64,000 nt of DNA from Pseudomonadota bacterium (GCA_021781815.1 JAJXWB010000009.1:1-64000); one strand, 5' to 3'. Numbered from the stretch's first letter, positions 17,480 to 26,111 are shown. Notes: a model not told the origin generated them from the sequence alone. Numbers and translations are program-made.

Positions 17480-18316
17480 TCAGTGTCTGCCGCTCAGAAA
17501 CACGATCTGGAAAATGCTGATCACGATCTCCGCGAAGATCAGCACGATCACGATCGCCTCAAGTCGCGTCGCGCGATCGGCCTCGATGATATCGGTCAGC
17601 GCGCGCGCCGTTTCGACGATGACATCGAGCTTGTTCTTCAGGGTCTGGGCGCGCTCGTCGAGTTCGTATTCATCGTTGAGGCGCTGATAGAGACGCTCCA
17701 GGTCGGGACGATCCCACAGAATGTCGGGCTTTTCCTGCACGGCGACGCGACCGGAAACGCGATGCTGCACGAGCAGCGTCTGCCCAATCAGTTCAAGCAC
17801 GGTGCGGCGACGCCACGGCGGCCTGCCGCTGCGCGCAAGCTGGACCGCAAAAGGATCGATCGTCTCGAACACGGCATTGACCCGCCGTTCGTCGCGCGCA
17901 AGGGCCACCGATTTGGCAAGCGCATCGGCGATGACAAGAAACCGCTCGTCGGTCAGATTCGGCGCGGTGATCGGCCCGCCGGGCGGAACCTTGTCCTCCG
18001 CGCCGGGCGCGATCATGACGGTCACTGTTTCCTCGTCCTCGGGCTTCGCTCGTTCGCCGACGATGCGGCCTGCGAGCTGGGCGACAATTTCCTCCTCTTC
18101 CAGCGGCGAAAGCCCGGCAAGGACCGCTATGCCGAAGCGATAGAGCGCGACGCGTCCGCCCTGTCCGGCGTGAAATGCGAGCGGCACGGTTGCGATCGTG
18201 TCCGCGCGCTCCAGGCCCGCGATGTCGATCCGGTCGCCGAGCGCGAGCGCCCGCACCGTGACTGAGCGAACAGAAGGCGGATCTTGCATTGTCATCGCGG
18301 GATCATTCGCAATCAT
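17480..18316 (-). CDS. Rmd1/YagE (DUF155) family membrane-anchored protein
   Basis: 278 residues. The middle holds the DUF155 pattern (FAVQLARSGRPPWRRR, LIGQTLLVQHRVSGRVAVQEKPDILWDRPDLERLY, YELDERAQTLKNKLDV). A coiled region leads to one C-terminal transmembrane helix (AIVIVLIFAEIVISIFQIVFL). Yeast Rmd1 and human RMND1 have this layout and support mitochondrial translation; the bacterial role is unknown. The start at 18316 is uncertain, with another ATG at 18295, and no strong ribosome binding site is seen at either. Confidence 0.8.
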   Translation of the reverse strand: MIANDPAMTMQDPPSVRSVTVRALALGDRIDIAGLERADTIATVPLAFHAGQGGRVALYRFGIAVLAGLSPLEEEEIVAQLAGRIVGERAKPEDEETVTVMIAPGAEDKVPPGGPITAPNLTDERFLVIADALAKSVALARDERRVNAVFETIDPFAVQLARSGRPPWRRRTVLELIGQTLLVQHRVSGRVAVQEKPDILWDRPDLERLYQRLNDEYELDERAQTLKNKLDVIVETARALTDIIEADRATRLEAIVIVLIFAEIVISIFQIVFLSGRH

Positions 18317-18442
18317 TGCGGCGCTGCGCAGCCAGCTTCATTTCGCCTGCAGGCGCGCGCAGGCGCCGGGCTCCGCCGCCCGCGCCGGGCGGACCGGGCG
18401 CGAGAGTTCGCGGCCGGCGCCGCCGCAGCGATCATTCCCCGG

Positions 18443-19078
18443 CTATTCGACGTAGCTGACGAATTTCTCGCGGGGGCGGCGGACCTTCTTGAGGCTGGCG
18501 AGCCAGTCCTTGTCCGCCTCGCGATAGCCGAGCGGCAAGAGTGCGACGCTGCGCAGTCCGCGCGCCCGCAAATTGAGGATTTCGTCCAGCGCCCCGGCGT
18601 CGAACCCCTCCATCGGCGTGCTGTCGACCTCCTCGAACGCGGCAGCGACCAGAGCTACGCCAAGTCCGATATAGGCCTGCCTCGCGGCATGCTGGAAATT
18701 CGCCTCCGGTCCGCGCGGCGGATAGTTGGTGAGAAGCATCTTGCGATAAGCCTCCCATCCCTCGTTCGTCCCGCCACGCTGTTCGTTGGTGATATCGAAC
18801 ATCATGTTGATGCGGTCAGGCGTGTAGTCGTCCCACGCGGCGAACACCAGAAGATGCGAGCAATCGACGACCTGACCCTGCCCCCAGGCGATCGGCTTGA
18901 TCTTTTCGCGCACAGCGTCGTTGGTGACGACAATCACCTCGAATGGCTGCAGCCCGCTCGATGTCGGCGCAAGGCGCACGGCTTCAACAATGCGCTCGAC
19001 CTTGTCCCGCGACACGGCGCGCGCCGGATCCATCTTCTTCGTCGCATAGCGCCAGTTCAGCTTCTGGATGAGATTCAT
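18443..19078 (-). CDS. NAD(P)H-dependent nitroreductase family protein (NfsB-like)
   Basis: 211 residues. FMN-binding starts in NWRYATKKMDPARAVSRDK (RR/RYxxKxfdp type), then VRLAPTSSGLQPFEVIVVTN and ARQAYIGLGVALVAAAFEEVDSTPMEGFD, ending in ALLPLGYREADKDW. This is the dihydropteridine/nitroreductase NfsB branch, a flavoprotein reducing quinones or nitro compounds. It is monocistronic. Confidence 0.88.
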   Translation of the reverse strand: MNLIQKLNWRYATKKMDPARAVSRDKVERIVEAVRLAPTSSGLQPFEVIVVTNDAVREKIKPIAWGQGQVVDCSHLLVFAAWDDYTPDRINMMFDITNEQRGGTNEGWEAYRKMLLTNYPPRGPEANFQHAARQAYIGLGVALVAAAFEEVDSTPMEGFDAGALDEILNLRARGLRSVALLPLGYREADKDWLASLKKVRRPREKFVSYVE

Positions 19079-19537
19079 GTTTCGCGATCGTCCCTTGTTC
19101 GATCCTGGATTGTCGGCGCGACGTTATCCCGGCGGCGGCGCTGGCGCCAGACGCCGCCTCTCTCCGGGGATGACAAATTCGCAGCCGCCTGCGCGCGTCG
19201 TCCACGTTCGCTTCATCAACTTGCGCCCGCGGCCCCGAACGCTGACAGCCGCCGTTATCGCCAAAGATGGCGGCAGATCCGCCTTTTTTCCATCGAATAC
19301 CTCAGAGGCTCGCCGGCATGGACAGCCCTCGAACAGGCCCACCATGACACGTCCCCCATTTGGGCCGCTCGTCATACTCCTTTTCGACATAGCCGCGCGT
19401 CATGTTCCACCCAAAAGGGCGAGTAGCGCCGTCGCCAAATCGTGGCGACAATCACCGCAATATGAAAGCGCCACGGGGCGGCGGAGCTTCGGAAAATCCT
19501 CCGCAAGTGAACGCGCTGTGCATGCGGGAGGCCCGTC
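19079..19537. other. 459-base gap without a recognisable gene
   Basis: Divergent promoters for the nitroreductase and the following small gene would lie here. A short GCCGCC/GGCGGC inverted repeat occurs near 19248-19275. Reading frames here look like chance frames. Confidence 0.4.
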
Positions 19538-19873
19538 ATGTCGGTCGCCGATTATTTCGTCCATCAGCCGGAAGACACGACGCCGATCCAATGCGGTCGC
19601 GAGACCGCGCGGCGCCAGTTCGATCAGTCCATAGCCCTGATCGCCGCAGTTGGGGCGATCGCCGGCGGGCTTCTGGCGCTTCGTTCGTTCGTCGTCCCGG
19701 TCCGCTCGCAGGCTGGATTGACCGTAGCGGCCGCGTCCAACCGCTCGGGCGAGTATGGGCGCTCCCCGTTCGGCTCCCTCCCGATGCGTCTTGCGCCTGA
19801 GCCCTCATCGCGGCCAACACCGCAATCAGCGCCGATCGACCCGCTTCAGACCAGACTGATCGCCGGGAAATGA
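19538..19873 (+). CDS. small single-pass membrane protein, hypothetical
   Basis: 111 residues from the ATG at 19538, which follows GGGAGG at a 6-base spacing. A single hydrophobic helix (IALIAAVGAIAGGLLALRSFVV, residues 32-53) is followed by a Ser/Pro-rich tail. I recognise no family. The ribosome binding site and membrane helix support coding; codon use is ordinary. Confidence 0.5.
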   Translation: MSVADYFVHQPEDTTPIQCGRETARRQFDQSIALIAAVGAIAGGLLALRSFVVPVRSQAGLTVAAASNRSGEYGRSPFGSLPMRLAPEPSSRPTPQSAPIDPLQTRLIAGK

Positions 19874-20043
19874 CTGGCATCGGATGAATGCGGCGCGCGG
19901 TGGACCGACCAAATATTCGCGCATGGAACAGCACAGAATACGTTTGGATTATTGCTCGATTGGACGGCATAAAAGCTACGTCGTGACAATTCGCCACAAT
20001 TCATTAGCGACATTTTATACAATCGCCATCTGATCCAATTGTT

Positions 20044-20059
20044 TACCTCTTAAGAGGTA
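20044..20059. promoter_or_regulatory. perfect 16-bp palindrome upstream of the LuxR-type gene
   Basis: TACCTCTTAAGAGGTA is identical to its reverse complement and lies about 100 bases before the LuxR-type start, in an AT-rich promoter region. It is a candidate operator, perhaps for autoregulation. Confidence 0.5.
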
Positions 20060-20157
20060 CCCGGAACGCGGCATTTTCTAAGAAAATTCCTTTACAATGC
20101 GCTAATCGGAAGTATCGTTAATTGCGGCGCGCTTCTAACCTCTTGGGGGAGGTTGCA

Positions 20158-21057
20158 ATGGGGGGTATTGCGTACGGTTCGTGGCGTGAGAACACGCGTC
20201 ATCATTCCGATCAAACCATTCGCCCGACGTCATTGGCAGGCGGTAACGGAGCGCCCGGAGAGAAGGGCGAAAACTGGGACGAGTGCGGTCCAACTGTCCA
20301 TTCCCAGCCATTCCTGACGGATCGCATCGAGAACATCTGCAAATTCGCGGTCATCGAACGGCGGCCGTTCATTCGGGAATGTCTCGCCCGAGGCCTGAGT
20401 TCGTGCTCGACCATAGCGGTGGAATCTTTCTCCTGTGTTCAGGACGTGTTGACAACATCGACATCGCTCGAAGCGTCGTTGATGATCCTGTCGGTGATCC
20501 GGCTGTCTGAAGCACAGTCGAAACAGGAACTGATGTCGCTGTTTCAGGCGCTGCCGAACGTGCCGACGATCGTGCTTGCGCACGAGGAAGACATGACCGG
20601 CGCACTGGATGCCCTCGGGCATGGCGCGCGCGGCTATATACCAGTGAGCCTTGGCTTCGACATTGCGATCGAGGCGATGCGCTTCGTGAACGCCGGCGGC
20701 ACCTACGTTCCGGCGGAATGCCTGCTGGCGGCCCGTCAGGCGCCAACGCCATCCGGACCGCCGGCGCAAGGAAGCTCCATCACCAACCGCGAACTGGCGG
20801 TGGTGCAGGCGCTCCGGCAGGGCAAGCCGAACAAGATCATCGCGTTCGAGCTGAACATGTGCGAGAGCACGGTCAAGGTGCATGTGCGGCATCTCATGAA
20901 GAAGCTGCGCGCACGCAATCGCACCGAAGTCGCAATGAAGGCCGGAGAATTCGTCGATCCGATCAACTGCGCCATGCAGACGCAAAGCGCGATCGGGGAT
21001 GAATGCGCGAGCGCGACCATCGCGCCGCCATGCGGCCTCGCCGTTCGCGCCGATTGA
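20158..21057 (+). CDS. LuxR/CsgD-type transcriptional regulator with degenerate receiver domain
   Basis: 299 residues from the ATG at 20158, preceded by a very strong GGGGGAGG. Residues 1-60 are a Gly-rich, low-complexity lead. Residues 62-190 follow a response-regulator receiver (FAVIERRPFIRECLARGL, TIVLAHEEDM, ALGHGARGYIPVSLGFD). The phospho-acceptor aspartate is replaced by LMILSV and the conserved lysine by valine in GYIPV. Residues 206-262 are a clear LuxR helix-turn-helix (ITNRELAVVQALRQGKPNKIIAFELNM and STVKVHVRHLMKKLRARNRTE). It likely acts without phosphorylation, as CsgD does. Its position beside curlin-like genes suggests control of that locus (inference). Confidence 0.82.
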   Translation: MGGIAYGSWRENTRHHSDQTIRPTSLAGGNGAPGEKGENWDECGPTVHSQPFLTDRIENICKFAVIERRPFIRECLARGLSSCSTIAVESFSCVQDVLTTSTSLEASLMILSVIRLSEAQSKQELMSLFQALPNVPTIVLAHEEDMTGALDALGHGARGYIPVSLGFDIAIEAMRFVNAGGTYVPAECLLAARQAPTPSGPPAQGSSITNRELAVVQALRQGKPNKIIAFELNMCESTVKVHVRHLMKKLRARNRTEVAMKAGEFVDPINCAMQTQSAIGDECASATIAPPCGLAVRAD

Positions 21058-21090
21058 ATCGATCCGCCGATCCTGCGGCTGAAAACATGA

Positions 21091-21117
21091 AAACCCGACG
21101 CGCAACGCGTCGGGTTT
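21091..21117. terminator. bidirectional intrinsic terminator
   Basis: A perfect 12-bp stem, AAACCCGACGCG against its reverse complement with loop CAA, is followed by TTCTT on the plus strand. The A run at the other end serves the minus strand. It lies between the convergent LuxR-type and outer-membrane protein genes. Confidence 0.85.
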
Positions 21118-21167
21118 CTTAATGCGTTGCGCAGGCCGTCGTTGCGCAGCCGCGCGCGATCCGGCCG

Positions 21168-24100
21168 TCAGTATTTGGCGACGACAGTCGGAAGCGCGCC
21201 GAGCGTGTTGAAATGATAATTCAACCCGACCCGCGCCACCTGGCCGTTGTAATGGGTGTGCGAGGTCGTCACCATGAGGTTGCCCGGCGGAAACCCTGAC
21301 GCCAGCGCGCTGGTCAGGTACTGAGCCGACCCGAGATCGTAATAAAGATATTCGGCCTTCAGGCTGAAGTCGGACGTCAGCATCCACTCAAGTCCAGCGC
21401 CCGCGGTCCAACCGACGCGCGTACCCGCATAGTCGCCGACAGCGCCCGACGTAATGAAGGTGCTGCCGACTGTGCCGGCCCATTGCTGGTTCAGGATCGT
21501 CTGCGCGTTCACGCCGCCGATCGCCAAGCCGGCTGTGCCGTAGGCAAGCAGGCCAGGTGTCGCCAGATAGCCGGCGCGGGCGCGAAGAGTAGCGAGCCAA
21601 TCGACGCCCTTCTCGGCTTCTGCGGCCGAAAGCACCGGATCGCTGCCGCCGGCTGTTGTGGTCGCGGTTGCGGCGCCCGTCGTCGAGGCGCGGCCGCGGA
21701 CTCCCGCGCCGTCGAAATCCGCCTCGGCGCCGAGAGCGAGCCGCCCCATCAGGGCGTTGTAGCCGACCTGCGCGCCGCCGACATAGCCGTTGGCCGCAGG
21801 AACGACCTGCCCGGTCGCGGCCAGCGCCGACGTCCCGACGAAATTACCCGAGCGATTGACCCCAGGCCCGACGGCGACCGGCGCGCCGGCCATCGAAATG
21901 GCGGCGGCCGTGTTCCAGGCGTAACCGACGTTCAGACCCGCATAGACGCCATCCCAGCGCCGCGGCTCGTCGCCGCGCGGACGCGCCAGGGGGCCCGACT
22001 TGGTGAAGACCGGCGCCAGCGGCCCGTTCTCGTCGAACGAGCCAAAATGGTAATTCAATCCGGCGCGTAGGATATGGCCGTTGAACCTTTGGCGCGAGGC
22101 GACGCCGTTGACGTCGGGAAAGACCCCGATTGCAGTCGGAAGAAACTCGCTCAGGAAACCTGCTGACGAATAGACTGAGCCGAGGTCGTAATAAAGGTAT
22201 TCTCCCTTCAGACTTAGATTGGGCGCAAACATCCATTCCACGCCGGCGCCGGCCGTCCAGCCCCCCCGCACTGTTCCGCCGTCCAGGCGCGCGCCGGAGG
22301 GCCGCAGGATAGGACCAGCTACGCCACCGCTCCAGGCCTGCACTATGTCCGTATGGGTCGTGACGCCGCCGTATGCGACGCCGCCGGTACCGTAAACAAG
22401 GAGCGTCGGCGTGGTCAGGAAGCCCGCGCGCACGCGAGTCGTGCCAAGCCAGTTGACGGTCTTCTCGTTCTCGACCGCCGACGTGACGGTCGCAACGCCG
22501 GCGCCATCGGTGGTGGCGCCCTGCCCATAGGCGGTCGAGCGACCGCGGACGCCGGAGCCCTGAATGTCCGTTTCCAAACCAACCACGACGCGGTTGAACT
22601 GCGAATTGGCCCCGAACTGCGCGCCGCCGAGGAAGCCGCTTGCGACCGTCTTCGATTGGCCGGTGGCGGACAGCGCCGACGCGCCGCTATAATCGCCGCC
22701 CACGTCCGCGAACGTGAGGATCGGCACGGATGCGGTCGAGCCGCTGGCGCCGCCGCCAGCCGAGTAACCGGCGTTAAGACCCGCATACAGCCCTGTCCAG
22801 ATAGGCTGCTGGCCGCCTCCCTGACGGGTGGTCGGAACCGGGAAGATCGACGGCGTCCCGGCGTATTTCATGACGTAGTTGAGATTAGTCCGGTAGCCGC
22901 TGCCCATATAGGGGATGTTGGAAAAGGATTTCGCGAACTCGATATGAAGCGATTCCTGAAACGGGCCGCCGAACAGGGCGACGTCAGCGTGCGCGCCGCC
23001 GCCGACAGCCTCGGCCTGGATCGCCCGCTGTTCGTACCAGAACGGCGCCACTATCGGGAAGAGCGACTCGTGAACGCCACGACCCCAGGACGCGAACAGA
23101 TAAGGAGTCGCAACCCCGGCCGTCGACTCGAAGGAGAAGGGAATCGGCCGCGAGAGCTCGATGCGCGCGGCTGCGCCGGTGTCGACGTTGATCGTGCCGG
23201 ACGCAAATCCCGAGACGCCGTCTGGCCCATCGAGCGCGAGATTTTCCGGAAGCATCAGCGAACCGCCGAAGCTGGTCTGCGCCTTCAGGAACCCGGAAAG
23301 CGTGAACTGTTCCGGCAGCGGTTGCGAAATGCGCATATCGAGCCGAAGCTTGGTGAAGGTCGGGCTTGCGTCGGGCCGCGACAGCGGGATCGTCTCGCCC
23401 ACAGACGCGCCGCGGCCACCGACGCCACGCGACAGGAAAAGCGCCGTCGTCGCCGAACCGCCGTATTCCCAAGGGAAATGCGTGATCCACTCGCCCGCGA
23501 GGCGAACGTCATCGTAGCGGTCGCGGGTCAGGCCATAAAGCGCCCCGTCCTGAACATTGAATCCTGTCAGGAAGGGCCAGCCCTTCACCTGGTAATCGAC
23601 GTGATCATAGCCAACCTGAAGCCGAACGACATTCTGCAACGTCAGCAACACGGGATAGGTCAGGCGGGTATAGGTCTTCTGATAATTGCTGCCTTCCTGT
23701 TCGGTGGGAAACAACGGGAAGGCGCCAGGCTCGACAGTCGGCGCCGTGCGGACGCCGGCGATGCCGGCCGAGAACGCAAGTCCGTCCGCAAGGACCGGCA
23801 GTGTAAGCCCGGCGCCGTAAGCCTGAAACCGCGCCGCGCCGTTGGAATAATCCGATCCGGTCGCCGCCTCGGCATGGATATTCTCACCCCATCCCAGCGC
23901 GTTGTTGAATGAAACCGCCAACGGGAAAGACCATGTTCCCAGACCCTTTGGCAGATTGTTTTCGACCCCGAGCGTGGTCTGCATCACCTGGTCGGACGAT
24001 TCGATCGACAGCACGATGCCGCCGGGCGCCTGACCTGGGCTCGTCTTGGCCCCGCCTGTCAGTCCGGAAATCTCTCCGAGCAGAAGCACGCGGCGCTGGA

Positions 24101-24710
24101 ACTCGCTCGACCTGAGATGACGCTGCCCAAGGAGCGGACGCAATCGCGCCGCCACCAGATCGCGCGCACGTTCTGGAACTCCTGACAGATTGAGACTTTC
24201 GACAAATCCATCGACGATCTCGAACCGAACCTGACCCGTCCGGAAATCCGCCCTCTGGACCTTCACGGTCACCAGGGGGAAGTCTGCCGCAACATACGCC
24301 CGCTGAATTTCGGCAGCCGCCGCGTAAACATCGGCCAGGCTGACGCGCCGCCCCTCGATCCGGGCGACCACGCCCGCCGTCTCGGACGCGAGTTCCGGGA
24401 ACCCGTCGACCACCACGGCGCGCCGAACGACTCCGATCACCTTGGCGGCATTGGCCGGCGCCTGCGCCTGCGCCGAGAGGACCGACAACCCCACTCCGCC
24501 GGGCGGCGGCGGCGCCGGCGTCGGCGTCACCTGGGTCGGGTTGATCCGGTTAATGTCGGTCAAAGCCTGTGTGGCCGCCGTCTGCGCCACAGCAGAGCCA
24601 AAATTCAGCAGCGTCGCCCCGCACGCCACGCACAGCGTCGCCGCGGTCAAGGACGCGCGGCACACGATACGCGATACAACGACGCGCGATCCCTCGGACC
24701 GTAATTTCAT
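21168..24710 (-). CDS. TpsB/FhaC-type outer-membrane transporter fused to two Omp25/31-type beta-barrels
   Basis: 1180 residues, about twice a normal TpsB (550-600). A signal peptide (to about residue 44) leads to a Pro-rich linker and POTRA domain(s) around 90-240 (VIGVVRRAVVVDGFPEL, LADVYAAAAEIQRAYVAADFPLVTV, VDGFVESLNLSG). A 16-strand-type ShlB/FhaC barrel follows to about 620, with GPDGVSGF near 496 in place of the family VRGF/Y. Two homologous barrels of the Omp25/Omp31 type come next, about 637-890 and 918-1168. Each begins WTGLYAGLN/WDGVYAGLN, contains LKGEYLYYDLGS or LKAEYLYYDLGS, and closes with GLNYHF. TpsB proteins move exoproteins across the outer membrane. The ATG at 24710 is preferred over a TTG at 24713. 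No TpsA partner is visible; curlin-like genes lie upstream, divergent. Confidence 0.82.
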   Translation of the reverse strand: MKLRSEGSRVVVSRIVCRASLTAATLCVACGATLLNFGSAVAQTAATQALTDINRINPTQVTPTPAPPPPGGVGLSVLSAQAQAPANAAKVIGVVRRAVVVDGFPELASETAGVVARIEGRRVSLADVYAAAAEIQRAYVAADFPLVTVKVQRADFRTGQVRFEIVDGFVESLNLSGVPERARDLVAARLRPLLGQRHLRSSEFQRRVLLLGEISGLTGGAKTSPGQAPGGIVLSIESSDQVMQTTLGVENNLPKGLGTWSFPLAVSFNNALGWGENIHAEAATGSDYSNGAARFQAYGAGLTLPVLADGLAFSAGIAGVRTAPTVEPGAFPLFPTEQEGSNYQKTYTRLTYPVLLTLQNVVRLQVGYDHVDYQVKGWPFLTGFNVQDGALYGLTRDRYDDVRLAGEWITHFPWEYGGSATTALFLSRGVGGRGASVGETIPLSRPDASPTFTKLRLDMRISQPLPEQFTLSGFLKAQTSFGGSLMLPENLALDGPDGVSGFASGTINVDTGAAARIELSRPIPFSFESTAGVATPYLFASWGRGVHESLFPIVAPFWYEQRAIQAEAVGGGAHADVALFGGPFQESLHIEFAKSFSNIPYMGSGYRTNLNYVMKYAGTPSIFPVPTTRQGGGQQPIWTGLYAGLNAGYSAGGGASGSTASVPILTFADVGGDYSGASALSATGQSKTVASGFLGGAQFGANSQFNRVVVGLETDIQGSGVRGRSTAYGQGATTDGAGVATVTSAVENEKTVNWLGTTRVRAGFLTTPTLLVYGTGGVAYGGVTTHTDIVQAWSGGVAGPILRPSGARLDGGTVRGGWTAGAGVEWMFAPNLSLKGEYLYYDLGSVYSSAGFLSEFLPTAIGVFPDVNGVASRQRFNGHILRAGLNYHFGSFDENGPLAPVFTKSGPLARPRGDEPRRWDGVYAGLNVGYAWNTAAAISMAGAPVAVGPGVNRSGNFVGTSALAATGQVVPAANGYVGGAQVGYNALMGRLALGAEADFDGAGVRGRASTTGAATATTTAGGSDPVLSAAEAEKGVDWLATLRARAGYLATPGLLAYGTAGLAIGGVNAQTILNQQWAGTVGSTFITSGAVGDYAGTRVGWTAGAGLEWMLTSDFSLKAEYLYYDLGSAQYLTSALASGFPPGNLMVTTSHTHYNGQVARVGLNYHFNTLGALPTVVAKY

Positions 24711-24729
24711 CAAAAGATTCGCCTCTTTC

Positions 24730-24749
24730 GGTCAGAATTTATACTGACC
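24730..24749. promoter_or_regulatory. inverted repeat GGTCAG-N8-CTGACC before the TpsB fusion gene
   Basis: Six-base arms separated by 8 A/T bases, centred about 30 bases upstream of the ATG at 24710. The site is placed to act as an operator or to fold in the leader of the mRNA. Confidence 0.45.
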
Positions 24750-24926
24750 CAACCGCCGCACCGAAACCAAATTCGACGCCAATGAGCCGCTTTACAGGTC
24801 AATGTGTCAATCAGGCCACAATTTTTGACCGCCCGGAATTGACTGACCCGACTTGCGACCAACCGCGTCGCACGATCGTCGGGCCGCAAGTACTGCTTTT
24901 GAGTGACGCGCAAATGAACCGGGCTA

Positions 24927-24949
24927 ATATTTCCTATAATAGGAAATAT
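24927..24949. promoter_or_regulatory. perfect 10-bp interrupted palindrome
   Basis: ATATTTCCTA and its exact reverse complement are separated by TAA. The centre also reads TATAAT, a good -10 hexamer, so a regulator bound here could cover a promoter. It lies midway in the divergent region, about 330 bases before the first curlin-like gene. Confidence 0.5.
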
Positions 24950-25144
24950 ATCAAGAAAGATATGCAAGCGCCAGCTCGTCGAGCGTCGTACCGCCGGCAT
25001 TTCGTCGAACGACACGCAACGTCGCCGGGCAGTCCGCCACTGGCAGCCCTGCCACATTCCCAGCCCCGCCGCGGCCAAAACGCCGGCAGGACGGTACGCC
25101 TTTTGCGAGCGCGCGGCAGCGCCCTAAAGCAGTACAGCAATGAC

Positions 25145-25160
25145 CATTTATGTATCTCCC
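25145..25160 (+). promoter_or_regulatory. shared motif CATTTATGTATCTCCC, copy 1
   Basis: Ends 115 bases before the ATG of the first major curlin-like gene. The same motif, 14 of 16 bases identical, ends 112 bases before the ATG of the second. Conserved sequence and spacing argue for a promoter element or activator site. Confidence 0.55.
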
Positions 25161-25275
25161 TGCAAATGCCTATCAGTACTAGTTTCATTGCTGCGTATTC
25201 AAACAATTGAGTTCGCACCAGCGCGCAAGTTCAGCGTAATCGACGCGCGTCATCGCGCGGCAGGGAGTGTCAGTC

Positions 25276-25557
25276 ATGAAAAAGGTTCTTCTCATTTCGA
25301 CCGTGCTCGCCCTCGTTTCGGCTCCGGCGTTCGCTGGCGGGCTCAACAATGTCAACCTGTCGACCGTCGCCCAGTGGGGCTTCGAGAACGCCGCGGGCGT
25401 GGCTCAGGGTGGCTGGCACAATTTCAACGCCCAGACCACGGTCCAGGGCGGCAACGGCAACACGGCTGTCACCGCGCAGGGCGGCCATCACAATATCAAC
25501 GGATCCGGCACCTTCCAGTTCGGCTTCGGCAATACCTCGATCGTCCTCCAGCAGTAG
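25276..25557 (+). CDS. curlin-like repeat protein 1 (CsgA-type)
   Basis: 93 residues from the ATG at 25276, with GGGAG 8 bases upstream. A signal peptide (MKKVLLISTVLALVSAPAFA) precedes three curlin-type repeats spaced about 24 residues: LSTVAQWGFENAAGVAQGG, TTVQGGNGNTAVTAQGG, and GTFQFGFGNTSIVLQQ. The pattern Q-x-G-x2-N-x-A/S-x3-Q is that of curlin repeats. Three repeats, where CsgA has five, makes this a minimal curlin. It would be exported and form beta-solenoid amyloid on the surface (inference). It pairs with the longer protein downstream and has a paralogue at 26749. Confidence 0.75.
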   Translation: MKKVLLISTVLALVSAPAFAGGLNNVNLSTVAQWGFENAAGVAQGGWHNFNAQTTVQGGNGNTAVTAQGGHHNINGSGTFQFGFGNTSIVLQQ

Positions 25558-25569
25558 CTGAAGGCAGGA

Positions 25570-25603
25570 AGATCGGGCGAGGCGTCGCGTAGTCGCCCGA
25601 TCT
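25570..25603 (+). other. perfect 11-bp hairpin after curlin-like gene 1
   Basis: AGATCGGGCGA pairs exactly with its reverse complement across a 12-base loop, starting 13 bases after the stop codon and followed by CTCC, not a T run. It may act as a partial terminator or mRNA stabiliser setting the ratio of major to minor protein. An unrelated sequence in the second unit makes the same structure. Confidence 0.55.
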
Positions 25604-25680
25604 CTCCGTCCCGGCGTGATTGGAAAATCCGCCCCGCTGCCAAGGCGACGCATTTATAGCTTCCAATGCGGAGTGCAGCC

Positions 25681-26064
25681 ATGAAAATGAATGCAGGCAC
25701 AGCTCTGGCGCTGGCATTCGGTTTGTTGTCGACGCCGGTCGCACTCGGGCAAGCCGCAGCGGCCTCGCCGGCGCCCCGATTCACCTCGCAGTGGACGACG
25801 ACCGAAGGATTCTCCAGCTACAATTACGCCAGCCCGGCCACGAGCATCTACGCGGCCGTCGGAGTTGGCGGAGACCGGACGACGCTGGTCGTGCAAAACA
25901 GCGCATTGAACCTTGCTGTGGTGACCCAGGCCGGGACAAACCTGAAAACCGTCGTCGTGCAGCAAGGGGCGAGCAACGGTTCGCTTATCTCCCAACTGGG
26001 TCGGCATTCGACTGCCGTCGTGATCCAGTTCGGCAGCCCTTTCAGCCTCCTGGGCGGCCCATGA
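25681..26064 (+). CDS. curlin-associated repeat protein 1 (minor, CsgB-like)
   Basis: 127 residues from the ATG at 25681, with GGAG upstream. A signal peptide ends near ALGQAAA. Residues 65-120 have curlin-like strands (NLAVVTQAGTNLKTVVVQQG, SNGSLISQLGRHSTAVVIQFG) with a Gln-x-Gly turn every 20-22 residues. It ends SPFSLLGGP, close to the end of its paralogue at 27171 (PASLLGN). The longer, less regular repeat region suggests a nucleator or anchor like CsgB rather than the fibre subunit (inference). Confidence 0.65.
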   Translation: MKMNAGTALALAFGLLSTPVALGQAAAASPAPRFTSQWTTTEGFSSYNYASPATSIYAAVGVGGDRTTLVVQNSALNLAVVTQAGTNLKTVVVQQGASNGSLISQLGRHSTAVVIQFGSPFSLLGGP

Positions 26065-26111
26065 GCCGCGACGATCTGCGGATCGGGCGGCGCTGAAGAC
26101 TTGAGGAGGCC

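Larger units (their letters stand above)
24711..25275. promoter_or_regulatory. 565-base divergent regulatory region between the TpsB fusion and curlin-like genes
   Basis: Much more AT-rich than its surroundings. It holds three sequence elements annotated separately: an inverted repeat next to the TpsB start, a perfect interrupted palindrome near the middle, and a 16-bp motif shared with the second curlin-like unit. No convincing gene is seen inside; the frames across it lack ribosome binding sites. Its length and composition suggest complex control. Confidence 0.6.

Noticed and set aside
22353-23912. 519-residue open frame opposite the TpsB fusion
   Set aside because: Shadow frame of the 1180-residue outer-membrane protein, whose signal peptide and barrel ends are clear.
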